Below, piece after piece: positions 33,101 to 41,458 of a stretch of 64,000 bases of DNA. The notes under the pieces are model-generated. The model made no database searches and was not told the DNA's origin. It saw only the letters and a program-made list of their open reading frames with translations. How positions within the stretch are numbered: the stretch's first letter is position 1; each line of letters opens with the position of its first letter. Source of the stretch: Flaccisagitta enflata (taxonomy: Eukaryota > Chaetognatha > Sagittoidea > Aphragmophora); contig OZ231126.1 in NCBI GenBank assembly GCA_965153355.1, positions 2,108,001-2,172,000 on the forward strand, in the 5' to 3' direction. A program made the translations under genes and the position numbers.

Positions 33101-33503
33101 CAGCGACGACATCCACCAAATTCGACATGATGAGCGTTTCACGGAACTGAAGAGAACGAAGCCGCCAAAAACACCACTGAAAAAGTGGGTCTTCGATTAC
33201 GAGTACAAAATGGTCATCAAACGCATGCAGCTCATCGATGCAATCGTTGGCGGACGTAAGCTTCTCAACATGTACGACGCGGAAGCTGAGGCATTCGTCG
33301 AAGAAATCATCGCCATTCAAGACCACTTGGACCTCAAAATCGAGCTTGAAATGTGCAAGGAACGAGGCCGTGCCGCAGATGAGAATGAGGAAGAAACCCG
33401 CGCGCTGTTGTCGGCTGCTAAGAACGGCACCAGCCAGGGACAGGACTTACAGGACACCACTCAAACCACTCTCGCTCAGCTTGCCAGTGAGGAGAGGGAA
33501 TAA
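24176..33503 (+). CDS. Giant-transposon gene 2: 1,697-aa protein of unknown function, 19 exons
   Basis: Exons: 24176-25340, 25560-25963, 26087-26164, 26330-26493, 26591-26839, 26951-27115, 27206-27340, 27571-27810, 28544-28665, 29113-29281, 29960-30157, 30418-30612, 30707-30841, 30939-31121, 31232-31478, 31866-32102, 32197-32493, 32663-32955, 33086-33503. All introns are GT-AG and the total of 5,094 nt closes in frame. Layout: a basic/acidic disordered N-terminus with a 30-residue repeat; a conserved-looking domain over exons 2-6 (CPIFKRKVGYFAVARKVF, HFENWALSGGIEETVRKA); a long acidic low-complexity middle with poly-D and poly-E; and a helical C-terminal domain over exons 15-19 (CTLLNFAKALKDAAKRE, FPDQFPTYRLTMEQERKE, LRRAAYDVIRWVAEQLN, WVFDYEYKMVIKRMQLID). 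I do not recognise the family. Its position beside the transposase suggests the DNA-binding TnpA-like partner of CACTA elements, which is inference. Confidence 0.75.
24470..24930 (+). repeat. 90-bp coding repeat (30 residues) in gene 2 exon 1
   Basis: Five to six units of the type TRKRPRDEDYESEDEHPPSR followed by a 10-residue spacer such as VLPERQSTSK. They alternate basic RKR(P/I)RDE with acidic ESEDE and PPSR, which would suit charged protein or nucleic-acid contacts. Confidence 0.9.
27892..28405. repeat. ~500-bp imperfect palindrome in gene 2 intron 8
   Basis: The left arm (27892-28076) and right arm (28176-28405) are reverse complements over nearly their whole length. The best part is 28030-28076 against 28176-28222 (CAGATGATGTTTTCTGTTTC). 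The outer parts (ATAGTGACGTATT against its partner near 28395) are more diverged. It probably is a foldback element lodged in the intron. Confidence 0.8.
28748..29100. repeat. (ATTC)n microsatellite block, gene 2 intron 9
   Basis: TTCATTCATT tracts are interrupted by TATTCATTCCTTCACTCATT spacers, with a ~130-bp duplication containing CACACAGTCATAA and GTGTCAAC. Frames rich in Ser/Phe/Ile/His here are not genes. Confidence 0.9.
29587..29860. mobile_element. Small inverted-repeat insertion in gene 2 intron 10
   Basis: The left end GGGTGCGTTTCTAG and right end CTAGAAACACGCCC are inverted copies, with one difference. The interior is a CGCTCGCTCCG-rich stretch unlike surrounding intron. No clear target duplication was found. 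Confidence 0.5.
31550..31850. repeat. (ATTC)n microsatellite block, gene 2 intron 15
   Basis: TTCATT tracts with a ~90-bp higher-order unit containing TTTCTTTTATTTCATTC and TTATTACAATTATTC, repeated three times. Confidence 0.9.
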
Positions 33504-33568
33504 TTTTGTTTTTTTTTCTGTTTCATTTAACAATGTCATTTCCAGCTGTTTTCTCCAGTTAAATCAGT

Positions 33569-34140
33569 ATGCCCCAAAAACTAGTGTCAAGAAGATCCTC
33601 CTTTAGGGCGAGCCAGATTCGAGATCAGGGCCCTGGGTGGTATGTCATCCAAGAGGATGAGTCATCTACGGAATCGGAATCCGCCTCAGTCCATGAAGCC
33701 ATCCGCGAAGGGAATTGCCTCTTACGACGGATGCGTCGTAAGAGGAAGTTACAGGAGGCCAATGCTGACGAGACTAAAATCGACGACGTTGTCCGACAGA
33801 CTTTGTCGGAGATGATCGAAACGATAGGTAAATTTGAATAATAAGTTTTTTATTTTTTTTAATGACGAGGAGTAAAAAATTTGCTAGCGTGAGGCATAAG
33901 AAATAATGATTATATTTGTATATTAAAGCCGAGTGTTCAGCATCGGCATCAGTGGACAGCAGCGATGGCGAAAAGACAGGCGATGATTCCTCCGCGAGTG
34001 ACAGGTCCAATTTTTGGACCATTCATTCCAAACGATTCCGCAGTTGGCTCCGATATGCTCGTGGAGCAACCCTCAATTACGAGCGTTCCTCTTCCACCCC
34101 ATCTCCCGAAATCGGGACGGAACAAGATGTTTCTGATTGA
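33569..34140 (+). CDS. Acidic transposon protein, copy 1 (156 aa, 2 exons)
   Basis: Exons are 33569-33827 and 33929-34140 (471 nt, closes in frame). It begins MPQKLVSRRSSFRASQ and contains GPGWYVIQEDESSTESES, a basic LLRRMRRKRK block, QEANADETKIDDVVRQTLSE, an acidic/Ser stretch (SSDGEKTGDDSSASD) and SKRFRSWLRYA. It is a clear tandem paralogue of the gene at 35141-35692, with the intron in the same place and phase. It starts 66 bp after the gene 2 stop, so it could be co-transcribed with gene 2. Family unknown; Ser in acidic context suggests casein-kinase-type phosphorylation sites, which is inference. Confidence 0.7.
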
Positions 34141-34252
34141 TTTTTACTTCCGTCCAAAACTTTCCAGATCATTCCAGTATTTTTTGTTTCTGTCAAATCA
34201 GTATCGATTTATAGAAGAAATTGTTATTTGTGTTTTCCTCCTAAGGAAAGAC

Positions 34253-34714
34253 ACAGGGGGTGTAAAGCAAGATGAATTTTAAAAAAATTATGCAATTTTT
34301 GGACGCGTTTTAGCAAATTTTAGTGCACTAAGTTTAAAAATATTCTTTAGGTTTAGCAATTTTTTATTTTTTGAACCAGTTTTAGCGCATTTTTTCTATT
34401 AGCATGTTTTGCATATAAGCGCATCTTTATTTTTTTGCATGTGTTCAGTTTTACCACAGTGAGTTACTCAGTTTTACCGTTTTTCTTGTATAAGCCAGTT
34501 TAATGTAAATTTTAGTTTTAGTGTGTTTTTAGTTAAAGCCATTTTAGCTTTAACGCGTTCTTTAATTGTACCCTGTTGTAGTATTCCAGTTTTAGCCTAA
34601 TTTTAAGTTTTAGCCTATTTTAGCTTAAAATGTTTTAAATCGTGCTAAAATTTGCTTAATCGCGGTAAAATGTGCTCAAATTTGCTGAAATACATGTAGG
34701 TTTCCACCCCCTGT
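34253..34714. mobile_element. 462-bp T-rich insertion with ACAGGGGGTG ends
   Basis: The ends ACAGGGGGTG and CACCCCCTGT are inverted, flanked by AGAC on both sides (34249-34252 and 34715-34718). The 3' flank of the paralogous gene copy reads straight through this point (AAACAAAGACATGGCTGTTTC near 35765 in parts) and so is a natural empty site. The interior is TTTTAGCG-type simple sequence. Confidence 0.75.
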
Positions 34715-35140
34715 AGACAAGGCTATTTCTGTTTCGCCCAACATTATGGTTATGTTTGTCCCCAAAACTTTTTTTACTGTTTTGTGAGGCGGTCCAATAT
34801 TATAGTGTTTGGTATAGCTGTAGTGCGCGAAAGCTGGCCTGTGATATTTTTTCGGTATTTGTCCCGCGTTGCGTTTTTATATCTCCAGCGTTATTTCCGG
34901 CGTTGTTTCCGGCGTTGTTTCCGGTGTTCTGTATTACAGTAGAAAATAAAAAAAAATGTGGCCGTTGTGCATTTTTTTTTTGCGAATACTAGTTTCTCGC
35001 GTTTATATTGTTACCAAATCTACTTATCGACGGGTATAATGATTATATTTCTTTAAAAGCGTTAAGATTGAAACAGTTACTCGTCGACGGCTATAAAAAT
35101 TATATTTCTTAAAAAGCGTTGAGATTGAAACAGTAAACTG

Positions 35141-35692
35141 ATGTTTGACGGTAGCCAAAATCCGGATCAGTGCCCCGGCTGGTATATTTTGGACGAAACT
35201 GAACCGTCATCAACGGAGTCTGAATCCGCCTCAATCAATGTCGTCATCCGCCAAGGTTCTTCCCTCTTACGACGGATTCGTCGTAAGAGGAAGACACAGG
35301 AGGCCAATGCTGATGAGACTAAAATCGCCGACGTTGTCCGACAAATTGTGTCGGAGATCGTCGAGCTCATTGGTAAGGCTTAATCATAAAAATAGTATTT
35401 TCATTTTTATTAACAAGGATTAAGTAATTTGCTAGCGTGATAAGATGCATAATGATTATATTTCTGTATTTAAGCCGAGTCTTCAGCATCAACATCTTCA
35501 GTGGAAAGCAGCACCGATGAGGACAGGACAGGCGATGATTCCTCCGCGAGTGACGGCTCAGTTTTTTGGTCTTTAAAATCCAAAAGATTCCGCAGTTGGC
35601 TCCGGTACGCTGGCGAACCAACGCCCAATTCCGACCATTCCTCTTCCACCCCATCTGCCCAAATCGGGATGGGACAAGTCGTTTCTGATTGA
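35141..35692 (+). CDS. Acidic transposon protein, copy 2 (149 aa, 2 exons)
   Basis: Exons are 35141-35372 and 35475-35692 (450 nt, closes in frame). It starts MFDGSQNPDQCPGWYILDET and keeps the motifs of copy 1: GWY, ESESAS, LLRRIRRKRK, QEANADETKI, DVVRQIVSE, GDDSSASD and SKRFRSWLRYA. The two genes plus their flanks form a tandem duplication of about 1.5 kb (shared TATATCTC/TCCGGCGTT downstream sequence). Function unknown. Conservation of both frames suggests both are under selection. Confidence 0.7.
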
Positions 35693-36289
35693 TTTTTTTT
35701 GTCCGTCCAAAGTTTTCCCGATCATTTTGTCGACGAAGTTGTTAATTTATTTGTCCCGCTAAACAAAGACATGGCTGTTTCTGTTTCCCCCTAAATTATT
35801 GTTATGTTCGCCGACAAAATTTTCTTTCCTTTTTTGTTACACGCTTGAATATTAATCAACTTCAAGCCATTGTGATCAGTTACTTACTAGATAGTTTTGG
35901 GTATAGATTTAGTGCGCCCAAGCGGCCCTGTGATATGTTTGTGATATTTTTCCGGCGTTCCGTTATTATATCTCGAGCGTTTTTTCCGGCGTTATTTGCG
36001 ACGTTCCATTTTTCTCAACAGCAATGTAGCTTCAGGTACTGATTAACCGCGTTTATATTGTTATAAAATATCATGGTCGAGAGTTAAAATAATTATATTT
36101 CGTTAAAAGCATAAAGAATAAAAAAAAAAGGAATGTTTAAACAAGCATTGTTAGTATTCGCTTTTTCGTAAAGGACATTGTGGCCGCGGTCATCATCAAT
36201 TGGATATAATTTCTGTTCATGTTGTCTAGATTGATGAAACAAATTTCTTTTTGTTTGAACACTCACTGATCACCCAAATTAGACTGGGC

Positions 36290-37172
36290 ATGGCTGTGTT
36301 ATGGACCAGAGCAGAAATAGCAAAATTCGAGCTGGAGTTTCGCTGTGTCATCTGTTGGTCGATGCCCAAAGACCCTCACATTTGCTGTCATTGTGTGCAG
36401 CATTTTTGTTACGCGTGTATCTCGACTTGCTACATGATGTACGACACGGAATCCTGCCCACACTGCAGGTATTATGGTTACCTATGTTGGTGTTCTTATA
36501 TGAAGTGATTCGAGCCTGTTGTTGTATTATTTCTATAACTGTATTATTCTTTTTAAAATTGTTTTAATCCACAAATACCCGCTGCACTGTTCGCTTATTT
36601 ACTTCTCCTACCCAGGAGGGAGATGCCTCTCGACGAGTACGTTCGCGTGTCGTTACTAAACGTCCTCATTGATAGATACAAACGAGTGACACCAGCCTGC
36701 GATATCCATCCGGTAACGGCGCTGTCGATCTACTGTCGAGACTGTAAAAAAGAAGGATGCCGCCACTGCTGGATGTAAGTCTATTTATTTAAAATTGTTG
36801 ACGTGTGAAAACTTTCAGATGGTTGTCATTGCCGTATGTGTGTCATTTTAGTTAATTACACTTGCTATATTTCATCGTTTTGTAATGGATATTTCGTCAC
36901 GTTGTACCTACAGCGACGATCACATTGGACATTTGGTGGTTCCACTGTCGTTTGGTAGTTCCACTATCGTTGAGAAAACACATCGTTGTCCGCCAACATG
37001 CCCATCAACGCCTTCATCGCCATTAGCGCCGTCTTCGCCACCAGCGGCTTCATCCTCATCACCACCATCACCGCCAGCACCGCCATCAACGCCATCAACG
37101 CCATCAGCGGCAGCAGCGCCATCGCCGTCATCAGGACCATCGCCGGAATGTGGCAATGTGGCAATAGTGTAG
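36290..37172 (+). CDS. RING-like/B-box protein 1 in giant transposon (198 aa, 3 exons)
   Basis: Exons are 36290-36468, 36616-36774 and 36914-37172 (597 nt, closes in frame). The N-terminal zinc module has four CxxC pairs: C19/C22, C32/C35, C40/C43 and C56/C59 (CVIC, CCHC, CYAC, CPHC), spaced like a RING of C4C4 type. Exon 2 starts at the arginine after the module and encodes the B-box type 2, with CDIH, CRDC and CRHC followed by HIGH across the exon 3 junction. The C-terminus is Pro/Ser/Thr/Ala-rich. There is no coiled coil or SPRY domain. TRIM-family RING domains are E3 ubiquitin ligases; that activity is inferred here. Closest relative in the window is copy 3. Confidence 0.8.
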
Positions 37173-37274
37173 TGCATATCCTGTTTTGTTTTCTAGTATT
37201 TTTTCTAGTTTGTTTTGTAGTTTAGTTTCTAGTTTGGTTTCTAGTTGACATCGAACATTCTTTAAAAACGAAAG

Positions 37275-38199
37275 ATGTCAGCCAACGAGTCCGAGTTGCT
37301 GCCGTCCGACTTGCTGCTCGTTAACACGTCGCAACCAGAAGACGCCCTCATTGTTGACCTCCTGAAACGCCAATATAGAAAGGACTGGACCCTCATGCCT
37401 GTGGCTGAACGCGATCGTCTCTTGGAGGTTCATCGCTGCCCCATTTGCCACTGCGACCCCATAATGGCACAAATGTGTCCCGCATGCGACCGTTACATAT
37501 GTGATATATGTCTAAGAAGCGCTTACGAGGTGGATGGCGATTCTTGCCCGCATTGCAGGTGATCTCATGAGGTTGTTGACTATCATAACCATAAAAGTAT
37601 TTCCAAAGGGAAAAAAAATGACGAACGAAAGTCGTTGCTGTTCATATGTGTTCATGTTAAATTTTACTTCGCGCCGGAAATGTATATTAACGCCCGTCCA
37701 TGGGGGAGCGAAATAAAGTGTTTATAATTTCCATTGCAGGATACCCATTGATCTCGAGAATTTTGACGAAGTCTCCGAGACTCTCACGCCATGGCTGAAG
37801 TCTTTACGTGCAGCGAAGGCAGTGTTCGGTTGCCCACGCCATCCGCACGAAAGGATCGCTTGCGTCTTTTGTAAAGACTGTTCGGAGTCATCGTGCGACA
37901 TTTGCTGGAGGTGAGTAAACCCTCAATCACTCTTAAAAAAGTCAAGCAATGGTCGAGGCAATTATATTTGTTAGATCCCCGGCCATCATGTTAGGCGTGA
38001 ATAAAATCCTAGTAAGGCTAATTATAATAGTTAGATCTTACGAGGTGGGGGAATGGTTAAACAATTAAATGTTTCAATAGCTATTTTGTTTGTGAATGAA
38101 GTCTTCAATTTAATTCACAGAGACGTTCACCGCCGCCACGATGTCGTTCCGGTGGAGCTCGCAAACAATGACGACGACCATCAGGAACCAGAGAGATAA
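37275..38199 (+). CDS. RING-like/B-box protein 2 in giant transposon (177 aa, 3 exons)
   Basis: Exons are 37275-37558, 37740-37910 and 38121-38199 (534 nt, closes in frame). It is longer at the N-terminus (MSANESELLPSDLLLVNTSQ) than its neighbours and has a short acidic tail. Zinc module: CPIC, CPAC, CDIC, CPHC with the same spacing. The B-box reads CPRH, CVFCKDC, CDICW and HRRH. It begins about 100 bp after protein 1 and shares intron positions and phases with the other two, so the three are tandem duplicates, this being the most diverged. A ubiquitin-ligase role is inferred from the domain pair only. Confidence 0.78.
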
Positions 38200-38591
38200 C
38201 GCGTTTGTCCAGGCGGTGACAGTGATTTTAAAGATCACACGTCACACATGTTATTGAGGACTGTTTTTGGATTTTGAGTTTAGCGTAGCCGTTTGTTTAA
38301 TTCGAATAATTTTCAACTTGAACTGTTAAACATTTCGCCTTCTCTCGGTTGGCGGGACGCCGCGTTGACCATTCCGTTTCGACAAAAGAGGTCAGTGAAG
38401 CCGGCGTTTTTCATCAGTAGCCCTCAGCGTTCCCGCGACATCTTGCATCTTGCGTTTTCCGTTTCAAGACATTTGTCATGCTCGTTGTTTGCCTTATTAC
38501 TAGTTTTAAATCTTCGCCGCAACATTGTGATTTGTTCTCGTTGACATTCGTTCATATGGTTTAGTTTTGTTAAGCAGTTCACCATTTCACC

Positions 38592-39374
38592 ATGACTGCG
38601 TTATGGACGCGATCAAGAATGGAAGAATTCGAGAAGGAATACCGCTGCCTCATATGCCTTCTTATGCCAACAAACCCTTACCTGTGCAACGTGTGCATCC
38701 ACCATTACTGTTTTGATTGTATCTCGACGGCGTATGAAGATTACGACATGCATTCCTGTCCACATTGCAGGTTTTTTATGTTTTCGTGAATTTGAAATGA
38801 ACTCAAGGGCTGTTGCTATATTAGTTGTATAACTGTATTGTATTGGTACAATCTTCACTAATTAAATTTCCGGGCCAGGACGGAGATGTCTCTGGACGAT
38901 TACATTCGCGCTGCATTCCTCAGAGTCATCATTGACATATACGAAGCAGCCACACCCGCCTGCGATGTCCATGAAGAAAAGGCGCTCTCAATCTTTTGCC
39001 GCGACTGTGAAAATGAAGGTTGCAACGAGTGCTGGATGTAAGTGCATTTTTTCTTCTGAATTTGGGACGGGTTGCAACTTGTAGTTTTGTAGTGTATGTG
39101 ATTCAATTAATTTTCACTTTGTATATTAAATCGTTTTGTAATGGATATTTCATGTCATTTTCCTTACAGGGATCAACATCTTGAACACAACGTGGTTCCG
39201 CTGTGTGCTGAAGAAGAAACACGTTGTTTTCCTACAACGTTGCCATCAACGCCTTCATCGCCATCGGCGGCATCATCGGCATCTTCTTCCACCCCGCCAT
39301 CCTCACCATCCTCAACATCCTCGCCATCCTCGCCATCCTCGCCATCCTCGCCATCGTCTCAGTCGTCACAGTGA
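38592..39374 (+). CDS. RING-like/B-box protein 3 in giant transposon (180 aa, 3 exons)
   Basis: Exons are 38592-38770, 38879-39037 and 39170-39374 (543 nt, closes in frame). MTALWTRSRMEEFEKEYRC is near-identical in layout to protein 1, with CLIC, CNVC, CFDC and CPHC at residues 19-59. The B-box has CDVH, CRDC, CNEC and HLEH. The tail is Ser/Pro microsatellite-like (SSPSSPSSPSS). Intron 2 shares TTTTGTAATGGATATTTC with protein 1, showing the duplication includes introns. In this copy a His occupies the classical RING His position (CIHHYC), while copies 1 and 2 have Gln and Arg there. Confidence 0.8.
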
Positions 39375-40484
39375 TCATTGTGAACGTAGTCAGGGAACGA
39401 CTGAATCGATTGAAGCGTTTTAAGAATGGTGAAGCAGTGACGATGTGATCGTCTTTGGTATATTGATTAACAGCATTTGTCAGTATGTCATTCCAGTGTT
39501 TGGGCAAGTGGCATGTTTCTTTTGTGAGATATGTGATAAATGTCGGCGTAAGACCCTGTTAAATTTTTATACACTAGCTTGATTGATTGCAACGACCATT
39601 GTAGTGTCAATATTTTAGACAATATTGTTATTTAGTGACAGTTTCTGGCCATTTCTCGCATATGTTATTGGGGCTCTTTTGTTGTTTTGTATTTTGTGGA
39701 TACGACTGTTATATAGTTGAGATCATAAAACAGTTATATTATGGTTTATTTAATTCCGCAGTAAAACGCCTGCCAAATACATTCATTTGTCCCACAAAGA
39801 GATGTAACTTCTTATAACAATTGTTTTGTTTGTATAAAAATAAAACTCCCGTTTGTTTAATTCCATTTCTTTTCCGCTTCAACATTTCATGCGATTACCA
39901 TGGCTTCGTTATCTAGAATCTGTCTGTTTTGATAAGTTTAGTTAGCTGATGTGCCAGTGGTGGAAAGTGTTTGGAAACGGCTCCGTTCTCGTCATTCAAA
40001 GTGTTAATGTTCATACAATGCACCACGTTGTACACAAATTTGTCATTGGCGCCATTTATTGTTATGCGACTTTTTCATTTCACTGTTTCGAGTATTTTAA
40101 TAAAATTATATTTTGTCCAGCGATCTTAAAAAAAAACCCAGGCTGGGCACCTGCTTCGAGTATTTTACTCGAAGCAGCTGCCCAGCCTGGGTTTTTTTTT
40201 AAGATCGCCGGACCGAATATAATTATTATATTTTGGGATCTAACTATTATAGCTTATGGTATAATTATTAGATAATGCAAAATATAATTATTATAATTGT
40301 CAATATAATTGTTTTAATCTGTCTTAAAACAGTTATATTGGTTGAATAAAACTTTTATATTGACCATATGGCACCACTGCGATATAATTGCGATATAATT
40401 TCTTTATAATTTCGATATAATTTTGATAAAAAAATTATAATTTCGATATAATATCGATATAATATCGATATAATTGTTATGTGG
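39375..40484 (+). promoter_or_regulatory. Right subterminal region of giant transposon
   Basis: No gene is seen from 39375 to 40100 (trailer of RING-like/B-box gene 3). From 40200 to 40484 the sequence is dense in TATAATT, GATATAAT and ATAATTATTATA words, including CGATATAATTGTTATG next to the TIR, mirroring the left end. These are the likely transposase or accessory-protein binding sites. Confidence 0.55.
40121..40206. repeat. Strong 86-bp hairpin in right subterminal region
   Basis: CGATCTTAAAAAAAAACCC and the following GGCTGGGCA, CTGCTTCGAGTA are matched almost perfectly by the inverted second half ending AAGATCG. The loop is TTTTA-like. It may be a small foldback insertion or a structural feature of the end. 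Confidence 0.8.
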
Positions 40485-40949
40485 TATAATTTCGTCCGCG
40501 ATTGATATAATTTTTTGCTATAATTATTAGAAAAAAAAAGTTTTTTTTGAGTGCAGGTTAGATCGTTGCAACCAGGATGGCTTATGAGGAACCATCTAAA
40601 AGCCTCGGGGGGAGTGAGGCTATTTGGGGCACGGGAAATTTGGGACAAAGTCACACAGCTTCTTCCTGGTTAGGGCGTGTTGTCTGATTTTTGTCATGCA
40701 ACTGCACCTTACCCAACACTACATCACTGACCCACAACATTTCCTATTTAACCAAGCCTGGAGAATCTATGGGACTTTTTCCCGAATTTCCCATGTCCAA
40801 AATAGCCCCACTTCCCCCTATGTCCATGAAATAGGAACCTTAGTTATCAGATGAAATAAGCTCCGTTCATAGTGATAATGGATTTGAAGGATTTACTCCC
40901 GGTAAAGTCTTAAAGTTAGATCGGGGAGCAAAGTTTGAAAAATGCCTAA

Positions 40950-41127
40950 ATGACGCTCTTTCACTCCGTCCGTTCATCGGTCCGTCCATCGGTCCGTCAC
41001 ACATTGCTTTTTTCGTTTTTTTTTGCGGTCTTTGGCCTCACTGACCCTGCCCAAATGATGAACTGACCTAAGATAAGACCCGTGCTCACCCCCAAGCGAC
41101 TGGAGTAGCCGTTTTTCCGGCCTTGTT
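40950..41127 (-). mobile_element. Tetranucleotide-core element, 5' part
   Basis: It has a GTCCGTCCATCGGTCC core, CCTGCCCAAATGATGAACTG, CAAGCGACTGGAGTAGCCG and end CCGGCCTTGTT. The hairpin end is missing or diverged. Confidence 0.5.
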
Positions 41128-41458
41128 AAAGTCCAAAACAGGAGTCCAGGTTAATGATAATTTCAACACATGTTATTCCCATGAGGATTCTAAAAAAAAA
41201 CTTCAAATTTTGTCAATCAATAGCTGTAAATATCTTCATTAAATGATATCATTCAAATTTTAGGTTTAGTTGAGCTTCAAATTTGTCGCTAAAATCACTC
41301 TATTTGACATAGGGGTTTTGATTTTTTTCGCAGCTGTCACTGACTGTATCTTGGTACTGATGACTCATTTTTGTCTGTAAGTGTTACAAGAACCTGAGAA
41401 TTGATGTTTTCTTGCCTTTTTCATGGATAATTTTAAGGAGGTTTATGATGTCTCATCA

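Larger units (their letters stand above)
12152..40553 (+). mobile_element. Giant (28.4 kb) CACTA/EnSpm-like DNA transposon
   Basis: The ends are perfect 69-bp inverted repeats starting CACTCAAAAAAAAC (12152-12220 and 40485-40553), flanked by CA on both sides (12150-12151 and 40554-40555). A CACTN terminus and 2-3 bp duplication are typical of the CACTA superfamily, and the 926-aa protein at 21396-24176 has the matching animal EnSpm-like transposase signature. All eight to nine genes inside are on the plus strand, and none resembles the host gene that surrounds it. Subterminal regions are densely AT-rich with TATAATT and TAACAATTATA motifs. Identical TIRs and open reading frames throughout suggest recent and possibly autonomous activity, although small secondary insertions are present. 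It lies antisense in an intron of the vWA/EGF gene. Confidence 0.85.

Noticed and set aside
12152-40553. Alternative reading of the giant element as a viral or Teratorn/Maverick-like insertion
   Set aside because: No DNA polymerase B, integrase, capsid, packaging ATPase or protease sequence is visible, and the TIR and transposase fit CACTA/EnSpm.
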